Assembly (NCBI RefSeq): GCF_026125825.1
Contig: NZ_JAHCKK010000028.1
Coordinates: forward strand, 1 to 47,805
DNA: 47,805 bases
Reading direction: 5' to 3'
Origin: Hydrogenophaga sp.
GTDB lineage: Bacteria; Pseudomonadota; Gammaproteobacteria; Burkholderiales; Burkholderiaceae_C
Both the position numbers and the translations under genes were made by a program. Positions 1 to 8,900 of this stretch are shown here, piece by piece (position 1 is the stretch's first letter; every line of letters begins with the position of its first letter). A model generated the notes under the pieces. That model was not told the origin of the DNA. It ran no database searches and worked only from the letters and a program-made list of their open reading frames with translations.

Positions 1-124
1 TGCCAAGTACGGCATCGAGAAGGACGTGGGCTACATCTCCACCGGTGGCGGCGCCTTCCTCGAGGTGCTCGAAGGCAAGACCCTGCCGGCGTTTGAAGTG
101 CTGGCGCGCCGAGCCAAGGCATAA
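1..124 (+). CDS. pgk: Phosphoglycerate kinase, 3' end only
   Basis: Only the last 40 codons are present, read from base 2 to a TAA stop. They encode the Pgk C-terminus, with the hallmark [17 protein letters not shown] followed by LPAFEVL; this glycine-rich loop takes part in nucleotide and phosphate binding. The enzyme transfers phosphate between 1,3-bisphosphoglycerate and ADP in cytosolic glycolysis. The rest of the gene lies upstream of the window. The match is to one of the most conserved protein tails known, so the call is firm despite the short length. Confidence 0.93.
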   Translation, partial: AKYGIEKDVGYISTGGGAFLEVLEGKTLPAFEVLARRAKA

Positions 125-196
125 GGTCCGCACGCTGCGCCGCTCGGGGTTTACCCGACTCACGCCGCGGTTTATGCGGCCTATCAGAAACCATGA

Positions 197-226
197 TTGG
201 TCGCGCGCGCTTTCTGTTGCTAAATT
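197..226 (+). promoter_or_regulatory. Candidate sigma-70 promoter of the ABC importer operon
   Basis: TTGGTC (197-202) and TAAATT (221-226) are separated by 18 bp in the pgk-to-binding-protein gap. They predict a transcript starting near 233, about 27 bases before the chosen ATG at 260. This is motif matching by eye only. Confidence 0.45.
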
Positions 227-259
227 GGTCCCGTCGCAAACACAACGATGGAGACAGAC

Positions 260-1594
260 ATGGGACGACAGACAGCAGCGCTGAAGGTGGTGGTTCTTTC
301 CTTGGTGACGGCCTGGTCCGCGGCGCAAGCTGGCACGGTCTCCGTGATCACCTCGTTCCCCAAGGAACTGACCGAGGCCTACAAGAAGGCCTTTGAAGCC
401 GCCAACCCCGGCATCAAGATCGAGATCCTCAACAAGAACACCACGGCGAGCATCGCCTACATCAAGGAACTGGCCGTGGGCCAGCGGCCCGACGTGATGT
501 GGGCCTCGGCGCCCGATGCCTTCGAGGTGCTGGCGCGCGACAAGCTGCTGCAGGCCGCGCCCGAGGTCAAGAACGCACAGGTGCCCGCCAAGGTGGGCAA
601 CTACCCCATCAACGACCCGAACGGCCTGTACTACGGCCAGGCACTGGCCGGCTACGGCCTGATGTGGAACACGCGCTACATGCAGGCCAACAAGGTGCCC
701 GCGCCGCGCGAGTGGGCCGACCTGACCAAACCCGCCTACTTCGGCCACGTGGCCATCTCCTCGCCCTCGCGATCGGGCACCACCCACCTCACGGTCGAGA
801 CCATCCTGCAAGGCGAGGGCTGGGAGAAGGGCTGGACGCAGATGCTGCAGATCGCGGGCAACTGCGCGGCCGTGACCGACCGCAGTTTCGCGGTGCCCGA
901 TGGCGTGAACAATGGCCAGTACGGCGTCGGCATGGTGATCGACTTCTTCGGCCTGGCCGGCAAGTACTCGGGCTACCCGGTGGAGTTCCACTACCCTTCG
1001 GTGACGGCGGTGGTGCCGGCCAACATCGCGCTCATCAGCGGGGGCAAGAACGCCGACGAGGCCAAGAAGTTCATCGCCTACACGCTCTCGCGCGAAGGCC
1101 AGGAACTGTTGTTCGACCCCAAGATCAGCCGCCTGCCGGTGCTGCCCAACGCGTCGTTTGGCAACAAGGCGCCGGCCGGCTACCCCGACGCGCAGGACAT
1201 CGCCAAGCGCGCCAAGGTGCAGTTCAACACCGAACTCTCCAGCAACCGCTACCAGGTGGTGGTGAGCCTGTTCGACCAGATGGTGACCTTCCGCCTCAAG
1301 GAGCTGCAGGCCGCCACGCGCGCGATCCACGAGGCCGACCGCAAGCTGCAGGCCAAACCCAACGCGCACGGCAGCGAGCTGCTGCGCCAGGCCCGCAGCT
1401 TCGCCTACTCGTCGCTGGTGCCCGAGACCATGGTGAAGGACGAAAAATTCCTCAACCTGTTCCGCCAGAACAAGCGCGACGTGGAAGTGGCCAAACAGCT
1501 CACCGGGCTCGAAGAGCTGTGGAGCTCCAAGGCGAAGGCCAACTACGAGCGCGCGCGCGACCTGGCCAACCAGGCCGCTGCGCAAGCCAAGTGA
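260..1594 (+). CDS. ABC transporter periplasmic substrate-binding protein (PgtC/FbpA-like)
   Basis: Solute-binding component of an importer, 444 residues from the ATG at 260. That start is preferred over the one at 248 because GGAGA lies 5-6 bases upstream of it. Residues 1 to about 25 form a Sec signal peptide ending in an AQA cleavage site. The mature protein begins TVSVITSFPKELTEAYKKAF, typical of family 1 binding proteins of the iron(III)/phosphoglycerate/aminoethylphosphonate group. Compared with FbpA-type proteins (about 330 residues) it carries roughly 100 extra C-terminal residues, helical and rich in Ala, Lys and Gln, as in proteins annotated PgtC. Permease and ATPase genes follow on the same strand. 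The substrate is unknown: iron, a phosphorylated C3 acid or another anion are all possible. Confidence 0.85.
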   Translation: MGRQTAALKVVVLSLVTAWSAAQAGTVSVITSFPKELTEAYKKAFEAANPGIKIEILNKNTTASIAYIKELAVGQRPDVMWASAPDAFEVLARDKLLQAAPEVKNAQVPAKVGNYPINDPNGLYYGQALAGYGLMWNTRYMQANKVPAPREWADLTKPAYFGHVAISSPSRSGTTHLTVETILQGEGWEKGWTQMLQIAGNCAAVTDRSFAVPDGVNNGQYGVGMVIDFFGLAGKYSGYPVEFHYPSVTAVVPANIALISGGKNADEAKKFIAYTLSREGQELLFDPKISRLPVLPNASFGNKAPAGYPDAQDIAKRAKVQFNTELSSNRYQVVVSLFDQMVTFRLKELQAATRAIHEADRKLQAKPNAHGSELLRQARSFAYSSLVPETMVKDEKFLNLFRQNKRDVEVAKQLTGLEELWSSKAKANYERARDLANQAAAQAK

Positions 1595-1626
1595 GCGCCT
1601 GAACGCCCCGTGATGCCCGCGCGGCG

Positions 1627-1640
1627 GCCTGCCGGCGGGC
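1627..1640 (+). other. Small hairpin between binding-protein and permease genes
   Basis: GCCTGCCGGCGGGC is a near-palindrome lying 33 bases past the binding-protein stop and 26 bases before the permease ATG. Intercistronic hairpins here commonly stabilise binding-protein mRNA relative to permease mRNA. No T-run follows, so it is not a classical terminator. The functional role is inference. Confidence 0.3.
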
Positions 1641-1665
1641 CCCTCCCTTTCCGGAAAGATTGCCC

Positions 1666-3396
1666 ATGTCCGCTGTCCTGACAGGTTCTGCCGCGCCCAC
1701 GCCGCGCCGGCTGCGTCCACCCACTGTGTGGGGCCACTGGCTGCTCGCCGGTCTGGTGTTCGCCTTCCTCGGGCTGTTCCTGCTGCTGCCGATCGCGGAG
1801 GTGATCTACACCGCCTTCGTGACCGAAACCGGTGCGCCCACCCTGGGGCATTTCAGCAACTTCTTCGGCCAGAGCCTGCTGCGCGAATCGCTCATCAACA
1901 GCCTCGTGGTGGCGCTGGCTTCGGTGTTCTTCGCTTCGGTGATCGCGATCCCGCTGGCCTACCTCACGGTGCGCTTCGAGTTCCGGGGTGCGCTGCTGAT
2001 CCAGACGCTCGGGGTGCTGCCGCTGATCATGCCGCCGTTCGTGGGTGCGGTCGCGCTGCAGCTCATCTTCGGGCGCAGCGGATCGGTCAACCTGCTGCTC
2101 AACGACTGGTTCGGTTTCACCGTGCCGATCATGGACGGGCTGGTGGGCGTGACCTTCGTCGAGAGCATCCACTACTTCCCCTTCATCCTGCTCAACCTCG
2201 TGGCCGCGATGCGCAACATCGACGGCGCCATGGAGGAGTCGGCGCAGAACCTGGGGGCCAAGGGCTGGCGCCTGTTCTGGCGCATCATTTTCCCGCTCTC
2301 CCTGCCGGGTTATCTGGCCGGTGCGGCGCTGGTGTTCGTCAAGGTTTTCGACGACCTGGGCACGCCACTGGTGATGGGCGTGACCAACATGCTCGCGCCG
2401 CAGGCCTACCTGCGCATCACCTCGGTGGGCATCGAAGACCCGCTGGGCTACGTCATCAGCGTGATCATGATCGTGCTGTCCATCCTTGCGCTGTGGATGG
2501 CCTCGCGCGTCATGAAAGGCAAGGATTACTCCACGCTGCAGAAGGGCGGCAACTCGCTGCAGCGCCGCCCGCTGCGCGGCGGGGCCTCGGTGCTGGCCTA
2601 CGCCTGGGTGGGCTTCGTGCTGCTGGTCACGCTGGCGCCGCACATCGGCATCCTGCTGATGTCCTTCTCCAAGGTCTGGAGCTTCTCGGTGCTGCCCGAC
2701 AGCTACACCTTGGAGCACTACGCCACCATCTTCACCGACTCCAAGCTGATGGTCGTCAACACGCTCAAGTACTGCCTGATGGCCGCCAGCCTGGACGTGG
2801 TGCTGGGCACGCTCATCGCGTACCTGATCTTCCGCACCGACCTGCCCGCGCGCCGCTGGCTCGACTACATCGCCTCGATCGCGCTGGCGATTCCGGGCCT
2901 GGTGCTGGCCATCGGCTACCTGCGCATGTTCAAGGGCGTGGACATCCCGTTCACCGACACGCCGGTGATCAGCACCTGGGTGCTGATCATGATCGCCTAC
3001 GCGGTGCGCCGCCTGCCGTACGCGCTGCGCTCGTGCATGGCCGCGCTGCAGCAGGTGCACATCTCGCTCGAAGAAGCCGGCCAGAGCCTGGGCGCGGGCA
3101 AGGTCAGCACGGTGCGGCGCATCATGGTGCCGCTCATGATGGGCGGGATTCTGGCCGGCTTCGTCACCAGCTTCATCACCGCCGCGGTGGAGCTCTCGGC
3201 CACCATCCTGCTCACCTCGGCGCAAAGCCAGGCGCCCATGAGCTACGGCATCTACCTCTACATGCAGAGCATCGCCGGGCGTGGCCCGGGCGCCGCGCTC
3301 GGCGTGGTGGCCGTGGTCGTGGTGGCCATCGGCACCTACCTCTCGCACCGCGTGGTGGAAAAGTCGCGCGCCCCCGGCCGCGCCGCGCAGCCCTGA
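1666..3396 (+). CDS. ABC transporter permease, two fused membrane halves (FbpB-like)
   Basis: Inner-membrane channel of the importer, 576 residues. It contains two BPD_transp_1-type halves, each with about six membrane segments. The first half covers roughly residues 20-280 and carries EESAQNLGAKGWRLFWRIIFPLSLPG; the second covers roughly 300-565 and carries EEAGQSLGAGKVSTVRRIMVPLM. Both are the EAA loops that dock onto the ATPase. A double-length permease is usual in the FbpB/AfuB/PgtB-like group. The ATG at 1666 is chosen because GGAAAG sits 7 bases upstream; a TTG at 1660 is the alternative. The ATPase gene starts 26 bases downstream, so one operon is likely. Confidence 0.9.
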   Translation: MSAVLTGSAAPTPRRLRPPTVWGHWLLAGLVFAFLGLFLLLPIAEVIYTAFVTETGAPTLGHFSNFFGQSLLRESLINSLVVALASVFFASVIAIPLAYLTVRFEFRGALLIQTLGVLPLIMPPFVGAVALQLIFGRSGSVNLLLNDWFGFTVPIMDGLVGVTFVESIHYFPFILLNLVAAMRNIDGAMEESAQNLGAKGWRLFWRIIFPLSLPGYLAGAALVFVKVFDDLGTPLVMGVTNMLAPQAYLRITSVGIEDPLGYVISVIMIVLSILALWMASRVMKGKDYSTLQKGGNSLQRRPLRGGASVLAYAWVGFVLLVTLAPHIGILLMSFSKVWSFSVLPDSYTLEHYATIFTDSKLMVVNTLKYCLMAASLDVVLGTLIAYLIFRTDLPARRWLDYIASIALAIPGLVLAIGYLRMFKGVDIPFTDTPVISTWVLIMIAYAVRRLPYALRSCMAALQQVHISLEEAGQSLGAGKVSTVRRIMVPLMMGGILAGFVTSFITAAVELSATILLTSAQSQAPMSYGIYLYMQSIAGRGPGAALGVVAVVVVAIGTYLSHRVVEKSRAPGRAAQP

Positions 3397-3421
3397 ACGA
3401 CAGACACATCGAAAGACAGCC

Positions 3422-4513
3422 ATGCATCTCAACAAGGTCTCCCTCGAAGCGCGCCACATCAGCCTGAGCTACGGCAACACCGAGGTGCTCAAGGACGTCA
3501 ACATCCGCATCGAGCCGGGCGAGTTCTTCGCCCTGCTCGGCCCATCGGGCTCCGGCAAGTCCACGCTGCTGCGGCTCATTGCCGGGTTCAACCAGCACCA
3601 GCGCGGCGAACTTCTGATCGACGGCAAGGACATCACCGGCACGCCGCCGCACCTGCGCAACGTGGGCATGGTGTTTCAGAACTACGCGCTGTGGCCGCAC
3701 ATGACGGTGTGGGACAACGTGGCCTTCGGCCTGGTGGAGCGCAAGGAGCCCAAGGAATCGCTGCGCCGCAAGGTGGGGGCCGCGCTCGAACTGGTGGGCC
3801 TGCAGGACTACGCGCAGCGCCGGCCGAGCCAGCTCTCGGGTGGGCAGCAGCAGCGCGTGGCGCTGGCGCGCACGGTGGTGATCGAGCCCAAGCTGTTGCT
3901 GCTCGACGAGCCGTTGTCCAACCTCGACAAGAACCTGCGGGTGCAGATGCGCGAGGAGCTCAAGAACCTGCAGCGCACACTAGGGCTGACCACCATCTTC
4001 GTGACGCACGACCAGGAAGAGGCCATGACCACCGCCGACCGCATGGCCGTGCTCGACAAGGGTGTGCTGCAGCAGGTGGGCACGGCCGCCGCCCTGTTCG
4101 ACTTCCCGGCCAACCGCTTCGTGGCCAGCTTCGTGGGCACGGCCAACCTCGTGCAGGGTCGGGTGACGCACGTCAACGGCGAGACCCTGCATTTCCAGGC
4201 CGATGGTCTGGGCGAGATGGTGTTGCCGCGCAACCAGGAGAGCCCGGGCACGGGGCCTGCCTCGCTGGCGTTCCGGCCGCACACCGTTCACATCCGCGTG
4301 CGCGACGAGCACGGCGACGCGTCGCGGATCTGGCTCGACGGCCGGGTGGAGAGCTCCGAGTTCCTGGGCGAGACCTCGCGCTACCGCGTGCGCGTGGGCG
4401 AGACCCTGATCGTGGCCAACCAGGCGCACTTCTCGGGCCTGTCGCTGTTCCCGCCTGGGGCCGAGGTGAGGCTGGGCATCGAACCTTCTCAGGCGCGCTT
4501 CCTGACGCACTGA
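3422..4513 (+). CDS. ABC transporter ATP-binding protein (FbpC/PotA type)
   Basis: Cytoplasmic ATPase of 363 residues that powers the importer. Visible motifs: Walker A GPSGSGKST near residue 40, signature LSGGQQQR near 140, Walker B LLLLDEPLSNLD, and the H-loop VTHDQEEA. A C-terminal TOBE-like domain (about residues 240-360) is characteristic of the FbpC/PotA/MalK subfamily. An open frame extends upstream to 3281, but it runs antiparallel to good permease sequence; the ATG at 3422 begins MHLNKVSLEARHISLSYG, the normal N-terminus of this family. The LysR gene begins 6 bases after its stop. Confidence 0.93.
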   Translation: MHLNKVSLEARHISLSYGNTEVLKDVNIRIEPGEFFALLGPSGSGKSTLLRLIAGFNQHQRGELLIDGKDITGTPPHLRNVGMVFQNYALWPHMTVWDNVAFGLVERKEPKESLRRKVGAALELVGLQDYAQRRPSQLSGGQQQRVALARTVVIEPKLLLLDEPLSNLDKNLRVQMREELKNLQRTLGLTTIFVTHDQEEAMTTADRMAVLDKGVLQQVGTAAALFDFPANRFVASFVGTANLVQGRVTHVNGETLHFQADGLGEMVLPRNQESPGTGPASLAFRPHTVHIRVRDEHGDASRIWLDGRVESSEFLGETSRYRVRVGETLIVANQAHFSGLSLFPPGAEVRLGIEPSQARFLTH

Positions 4514-4519
4514 GCGCCC

Positions 4520-5416
4520 ATGGAGATCTACCAGCTGCGTGCCTTCGTCACCGTGGCCAAGATCGGCCAGCTCACGCGCGCGGCCGAGGCCCTGCACGTC
4601 ACGCAGCCCGCCGTCACAGGGCAGATCAAGGCGCTGGAAGAGGAGCTGGGCGTCTCGCTGTTCGACCGGCGGCCCGGGCGCGTCGCGCTCACGCGCGCGG
4701 GCGAGCGCCTGCTGCCCGAGGCCGAGAAGGTGCTGGCCGCCGCAGGCTCGCTGATCGGCCGCGCACGCGAGCTGCAGGGCGAGGTCGCCGGTTCCCTGGT
4801 CATCGGCACGCTGGGCGATCCCGATGCGCTGCGGCTGGGCTCGCTGCTGGGTGGCCTGGTGGCGGCGCTGCCCCTGCTGGACATCAAGACCCGTTCGGGC
4901 GACGCGCAGACGCTGCGCGAGGGCGTGGCCACGTCCACGCTGCAGGCCGCCTTCTACATCGGGCCCCACATCCCGCGCGACGTGCTCGGCCTGCCGCTGC
5001 AGACCCTGCATTACCGGGTGGTGGCGCCGGTGGCCTACCGCGATCGGCTGCTGCACGCGGGTTGGCGCGAAATCGCGGACCTGCCCTGGATCGGCACGCC
5101 GCACGCCGGCCACGTGCAAACGCTGCTGCGCGACCTGTTCTCGCGCCAGGGCCTGCTGCCCAACCAGGTCGTGGAGTCCGACGACGCCTCGGCGCCCTAC
5201 AGCCTGGTGCGCGCGGGCCTGGGCCTGGCGCTGCTGCGCGAAGACATGGCCGTGCCCGCCGCCGAGCGCGAGGAGCTGGTGATCTGGCCGCACACGCGGG
5301 TGGCCGCCTTGTTGAGTTTCATCTACCCCAAGACCGCCGAGCACGACCCGGCCATCGTCGCGGCGCTGTCGGTGCTGCGCCAGGTCTGGGGGCTGCCGTC
5401 GCGCCAGCCGGCCTGA
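4520..5416 (+). CDS. LysR-family transcriptional regulator
   Basis: Regulator of 298 residues. Residues 1-60 form the LysR winged helix (MEIYQLRAFVTVAKIGQLTRAAEALHVTQPAVT), followed by a linker helix and a periplasmic-binding-protein-like effector domain from about residue 90. It lies only 6 bases beyond the ATPase stop on the same strand. This suggests it is the last gene of the importer operon, unlike the usual divergent arrangement of LysR genes. It probably responds to the transported solute or a derivative, which is inference. It converges on the DUF454 gene with a 6-base gap and no visible terminator. Confidence 0.9.
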   Translation: MEIYQLRAFVTVAKIGQLTRAAEALHVTQPAVTGQIKALEEELGVSLFDRRPGRVALTRAGERLLPEAEKVLAAAGSLIGRARELQGEVAGSLVIGTLGDPDALRLGSLLGGLVAALPLLDIKTRSGDAQTLREGVATSTLQAAFYIGPHIPRDVLGLPLQTLHYRVVAPVAYRDRLLHAGWREIADLPWIGTPHAGHVQTLLRDLFSRQGLLPNQVVESDDASAPYSLVRAGLGLALLREDMAVPAAEREELVIWPHTRVAALLSFIYPKTAEHDPAIVAALSVLRQVWGLPSRQPA

Positions 5417-5422
5417 GGCGGT

Positions 5423-5824
5423 TCAGGAGGTCGGTCGCTCGCGCGTGGGGATGCGCGCCACCACGACGAGCCCGACGGCGGCGGCCGCCAGCAGCGCAGC
5501 CAGCACCCAGGGCTGGTGGCGAAAACCCCAGGCCGAGAGGCCGACCATCACCAACATCGAGCCGATGGCCACCGTCTTGGTGCGCCGTGTAAGGCTGCGA
5601 TGCTGTTCCCAGTCGCGCACCATGGGACCGAGAAATCGGTGGTTGATCAGCCAGCCGTGCAGGCGCGGCGAGGCCTTGGCGTAGCAGGCGGCGGCCAGCA
5701 GCACGAAGGGCGTGGTGGGCAGGCCCGGCAGCACCACGCCGATGAGGCCCAGCGCCAGCGACACCGTGCCGGCCAGCCAGAGCAGCCAGCGCACGGTGCG
5801 CGAAGATGAGGGCGTGGAGGACAT
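5423..5824 (-). CDS. DUF454 (YbaN-like) small inner-membrane protein
   Basis: A 133-residue hydrophobic protein of unknown function. It has an N-terminal membrane hairpin with the family pattern LALGLIGVVLPGLPTTPFVLLAAACYAKASPRLHGWLINHRFLGP, then a charged loop WEQHRSLTRRTK and two more membrane segments near the C-terminus. Length and motif order match DUF454. It follows the fumarylpyruvate hydrolase gene by 32 bases on the same strand, so it could be transcribed with the gentisate operon. No link to aromatic degradation is known for this family. Confidence 0.85.
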   Translation of the reverse strand: MSSTPSSSRTVRWLLWLAGTVSLALGLIGVVLPGLPTTPFVLLAAACYAKASPRLHGWLINHRFLGPMVRDWEQHRSLTRRTKTVAIGSMLVMVGLSAWGFRHQPWVLAALLAAAAVGLVVVARIPTRERPTS

Positions 5825-5856
5825 GACGCTGGCATCATAGCCAGCGCCCGGGCTCC

Positions 5857-6558
5857 TCAGGGCTTGGGGCCGACGGTGAGCTCGATCTCGCCCACGCCTT
5901 CCACGCGGCCGGTGATCTTGTCACCCGGCAGCACCGCGCCCACGCCTTCGGGCGTGCCGGTGTAGATCAGGTCGCCGGGTTGCAGGTGGTAGAAGAGCGA
6001 GAGGTCGGCAATGATCTCGCGGATGTTCCAGATCAGCTTGTCCACGTCGGACTTCTGCTTGACCTCGCCGTTGACGGCCAGCTCGATGGCGCCGCGCTCG
6101 ATCACCACGCCCGGCATGGGCACGATCTCGCTGCAGACCGACGAGTGCTCCACGTCCTTGCCCAGGTCCCAGGGACGGCCCTTGTCGCGCGCCACCAGCT
6201 GCAGGTCGCGCCGCGTCATGTCCAGGCCGCAGGCGTAGCCGTAGATGATGTCTTGCGCATCCTCGGCCTTCACCCGGAAACCCGCCTTGCCCACGGCCAG
6301 CACCAGCTCCATCTCGAAGTGGTAGTTGTTTGTCTCGCTGGGGTAGGGGGTGGTCGCGCCCGAGAGCGCCAGCGTCTGCGGGGCCTTGGTGAAGTAGAAG
6401 GGCCGCTCGGCGGTCTTGTCCACCGGCTTGCCCATTTCCACCGCGTGCGCGTGGTAGTTGCGGCCGACGAAGAACAGGCGGTTGACCGGAAATTGTTCGG
6501 TCTTGCCGCGCACGGGAACGGACGCGACGGGAGGCGGGGGGAAGAGGTACGTGGTCAT
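5857..6558 (-). CDS. nagK: Fumarylpyruvate hydrolase (FAH family)
   Basis: Predicted to cleave fumarylpyruvate to fumarate and pyruvate, the last step of gentisate catabolism. The 233-residue protein is a single FAH-family domain: [19 protein letters not shown] near the start, the acidic metal site in the [11 protein letters not shown] region, and the C-terminal [19 protein letters not shown] loop. Size matches NagK-type enzymes. The ATG at 6558 has no strong ribosome site, but the gene begins 16 bases after the dioxygenase stop. No maleylpyruvate isomerase gene is present in the window, so either the isomerase lies elsewhere or the enzyme accepts maleylpyruvate directly. The symbol follows the salicylate/gentisate nag cluster and is by analogy. 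Confidence 0.85.
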   Translation of the reverse strand: MTTYLFPPPPVASVPVRGKTEQFPVNRLFFVGRNYHAHAVEMGKPVDKTAERPFYFTKAPQTLALSGATTPYPSETNNYHFEMELVLAVGKAGFRVKAEDAQDIIYGYACGLDMTRRDLQLVARDKGRPWDLGKDVEHSSVCSEIVPMPGVVIERGAIELAVNGEVKQKSDVDKLIWNIREIIADLSLFYHLQPGDLIYTGTPEGVGAVLPGDKITGRVEGVGEIELTVGPKP

Positions 6559-6574
6559 GGGAGATGAGGCCGCT

Positions 6575-7633
6575 TCACGGCATGCTGGGTTGGTTGTCGG
6601 GGCGCACTTCGTAAACGCCGAGCTTGCGGTGCAGCGGGGATTCGTCGGCGAGGAACAGGAAGGCGGGTGCGTTGGCGGACGCGTTGGTGAGCGTGGTGCC
6701 GGTGTAGCCGGGAATGCAGCAGGTGTCGGCCACCACCAGGTCGAAGCCTTGCGCCTCGGTGGCCACCCGGGCCGCGCCTTCGATCACGTGGTAGATCACG
6801 GCAGGCGAGCGTGCCGGCAGCGTGAGCGTCTGGCCCGGGCGCAGCATCAAGGCATGGAAGCCCAGCACGTTCTCGGCGTCTTCGCCGGACTCGGGGTTGG
6901 TGTAGGTCACTTGCACGGCCTCCAGGTCGGGCTGGTCGGCCGCCATCGATTCCAGCGCGGCCCTGGCGTCCACCCAGGGATAGCGCAGCATGGGGTAGCG
7001 CTTGCCGCTGCGGCCGAACACCGGCGTGGGCACCACGCCCGGCCGTGTGTAGGCGCGGTCGCCCCGCCCCCGCAGGGTGTCCTGGCGCCCGCCGTTGAGG
7101 TGGTAGCTCACCTCCAGGTAATACATCAGCGGCAGATCAAGCACGTCGAGCCAGATCACGGGCTGGTCGCCGTCGTGGCCGTGCTCGTGCCAGCGGCCCG
7201 TGGGGGTGAGGATCAGGTCGCCGCGCGACATCGGGCACTTCTCGCCGTCCACCGTCGTCCAGGCGCCTTCGCCTTCGACCACCATGCGCACCGCATTGGG
7301 CGTGTGGCGGTGGCTCGGCGCCCACTCGCCCGGCATGAGCAGCTGCATGCCCAGGTACATGGCCGAACTGGCCTGCATCTTCTCCAGCGTATGGCCCGGG
7401 TTGGCCAGCACCAGCACGCGGCGCTCGGCTTTCTCGATCGGCGTGAGTTCTCCCGCCTTGAGCAGCAGGGGCCTGATCGACTGGTAGGCCCAGTGCGTCG
7501 CCTGAGTCTGGCGCGTCGGCGTCTTCGGCGGCAGCACGCCGCGCAGGCTTGGCCACAGCGGCACCAGATTGAGCGCGCGCAGCTCGGCCACGTAGTCGGC
7601 AGGCAGGTCTTCGAGTCGTCCGAGGTCGTTCAT
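6575..7633 (-). CDS. nagI: Gentisate 1,2-dioxygenase
   Basis: Fe(II)-dependent bicupin that opens the ring of gentisate to maleylpyruvate; 352 residues from the ATG at 7633. An AGGAGA ribosome site lies about 5 bases upstream, so the longer open frame to 7693 is rejected. The N-terminal cupin has the conserved [16 protein letters not shown] block, with predicted iron ligands H108 and H110, and H149 in [10 protein letters not shown]. The spacing matches characterised gentisate dioxygenases. A second, degenerate cupin fills the C-terminal half. It lies between the hydroxylase (15-base gap) and the hydrolase (16-base gap), an arrangement that gives consecutive pathway steps. Confidence 0.93.
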   Translation of the reverse strand: MNDLGRLEDLPADYVAELRALNLVPLWPSLRGVLPPKTPTRQTQATHWAYQSIRPLLLKAGELTPIEKAERRVLVLANPGHTLEKMQASSAMYLGMQLLMPGEWAPSHRHTPNAVRMVVEGEGAWTTVDGEKCPMSRGDLILTPTGRWHEHGHDGDQPVIWLDVLDLPLMYYLEVSYHLNGGRQDTLRGRGDRAYTRPGVVPTPVFGRSGKRYPMLRYPWVDARAALESMAADQPDLEAVQVTYTNPESGEDAENVLGFHALMLRPGQTLTLPARSPAVIYHVIEGAARVATEAQGFDLVVADTCCIPGYTGTTLTNASANAPAFLFLADESPLHRKLGVYEVRPDNQPSMP

Positions 7634-7647
7634 GGGTTCTCCTGGGT

Positions 7648-8850
7648 TCAGTGCTCGGCCAGACAGTTGCCGACGTTCCAGCCGTACAGCCATTCCATCG
7701 CATCGTAGAAGCGCTCGGCGCTGCGGCCACGCCAGAGGTCGTTGCGCACCAGGCGCTCCACGCCGCTGGCGTGGTAGATGCGGCCCATCTCGCGCGAGCT
7801 CAGCACGATGCGCGCGGTGCGCGCCACGCGCGAACGCTGGTACAGGTCGAACGCTTTCTCGAAGTCATTGTGGTTCACCCGCAGCGCCTCGCCCAGCGTC
7901 ACTGCGTCCTCGATCGCCATGCAGGCGCCTTGCGCCATGTACTGCGTGGTCGGGTGCGCGGCGTCGCCCAGCAGCGTGACACGGCCGTAGCTCCATTGGC
8001 CGATCGGCTCGCGGTCGGCCGTGGCCCAGCGCTTCCAGCTCTTGGGCAAATCGATCAGTTGGCGCGCCTTGGGGCTGATGCCCTGGAAGTAGCTCTGCAC
8101 CTCCTCCTTGCTGCCCTCCTTCACGCCCCATTCTTCGGCCTCGCGGCTGTGGAAGGTCACGACCACGTTGTACTGCTCGCCGCCGCGCAGCGGGTAGTGC
8201 ACCAGGTGGCAGTTCGGGCCGACCCAGATGCTGGCCGCGTTCCAGCGCAGGTCTTCAGGGAAATCGGCCTTGTCCACCACCGCGCGGTAGACCACGTGCC
8301 CGGTCACGCGGGCCTCGTCGCCCACGAACTGCTGGCGCACCACGGACTTCACGCCGTCGGCGCCGATCAGCGCCAGGCCCCGGTGCGCCGTGCCGTGCTG
8401 GTCGTGCACCGTCACGCCCGTGGCGTCCTGCTCGATGCGCTCCACGCGCGTCGAGGTCAGGAATTGAATCTGGCCGCTGGCCTGCACGCCCTCGAGCAGC
8501 GAGCCGTGGGCGTCGGCCCGGTGGATCACCGCGTACGGATTGCCGAAGCGCTGGCGGAAGGCCTCGCCCGTGGGGATCTTGCCGACCTGGTACTCGTCCA
8601 GCGCGTCGTGCATCACCATGAAGTCGGTGTAGACCGCGCGGCTGCGCGCCTGCTCGCCCACGCCCAGCGCGTCGAAGGCATGGAAGGCGTTGGGGCCGAG
8701 CTGCATGCCCGCGCCGATTTCGCCGATCTCGGGTGCCTGCTCCAGCACCTTGACGCGAAAGCCCTGGCGCACCAGGGCGAGCGCAGCGGCCAGGCCGCCG
8801 ATGCCACCACCGGCCACCAGCACGGGAAGTTCCTGGATCGATGAGGTCAC
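7648..8850 (-). CDS. 3-hydroxybenzoate 6-hydroxylase (FAD monooxygenase)
   Basis: NAD(P)H- and FAD-dependent hydroxylase that would convert 3-hydroxybenzoate to gentisate; about 400 residues. Motifs: the dinucleotide fold VAGGGIGGLAAALALVRQGF at the N-terminus, IGADGVKS in the middle, and VTLLGDAAHPTTQYMAQGA near residue 285, the second FAD motif. A GTG start at 8850 is chosen because AAGGAG sits 6 bases upstream; the ATG at 8871 has no ribosome site. It is the first gene of the gentisate operon, and the promoter and operator are immediately upstream. Salicylate 5-hydroxylases are multicomponent enzymes, so 3-hydroxybenzoate is the more likely substrate, but salicylate 1-hydroxylase relatives share this fold. 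Confidence 0.85.
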   Translation of the reverse strand: MTSSIQELPVLVAGGGIGGLAAALALVRQGFRVKVLEQAPEIGEIGAGMQLGPNAFHAFDALGVGEQARSRAVYTDFMVMHDALDEYQVGKIPTGEAFRQRFGNPYAVIHRADAHGSLLEGVQASGQIQFLTSTRVERIEQDATGVTVHDQHGTAHRGLALIGADGVKSVVRQQFVGDEARVTGHVVYRAVVDKADFPEDLRWNAASIWVGPNCHLVHYPLRGGEQYNVVVTFHSREAEEWGVKEGSKEEVQSYFQGISPKARQLIDLPKSWKRWATADREPIGQWSYGRVTLLGDAAHPTTQYMAQGACMAIEDAVTLGEALRVNHNDFEKAFDLYQRSRVARTARIVLSSREMGRIYHASGVERLVRNDLWRGRSAERFYDAMEWLYGWNVGNCLAEH

Positions 8851-8880
8851 GGTTGTCTCCTTCACATGCAAGGCATGCTT

Positions 8881-8900
8881 ACGATAAGTGTACTTATTGT
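8881..8900. promoter_or_regulatory. Candidate MarR operator
   Basis: ACGATAAGTGTACTTATTGT is an inverted repeat with core arms ATAAGT and ACTTAT (8884-8897) around a GT centre, extended outward by AC/GT. It lies between the catabolic operon and the divergent marR gene and overlaps the -10 of the catabolic promoter. Size and A+T-rich symmetry fit MarR sites. Confidence 0.6.

Noticed and set aside
1543-3459. A 638-codon open frame opposite the permease gene
   Set aside because: Very rich in His, Asp, Arg and Gln with no recognisable domain; the plus strand carries a well-formed double permease.
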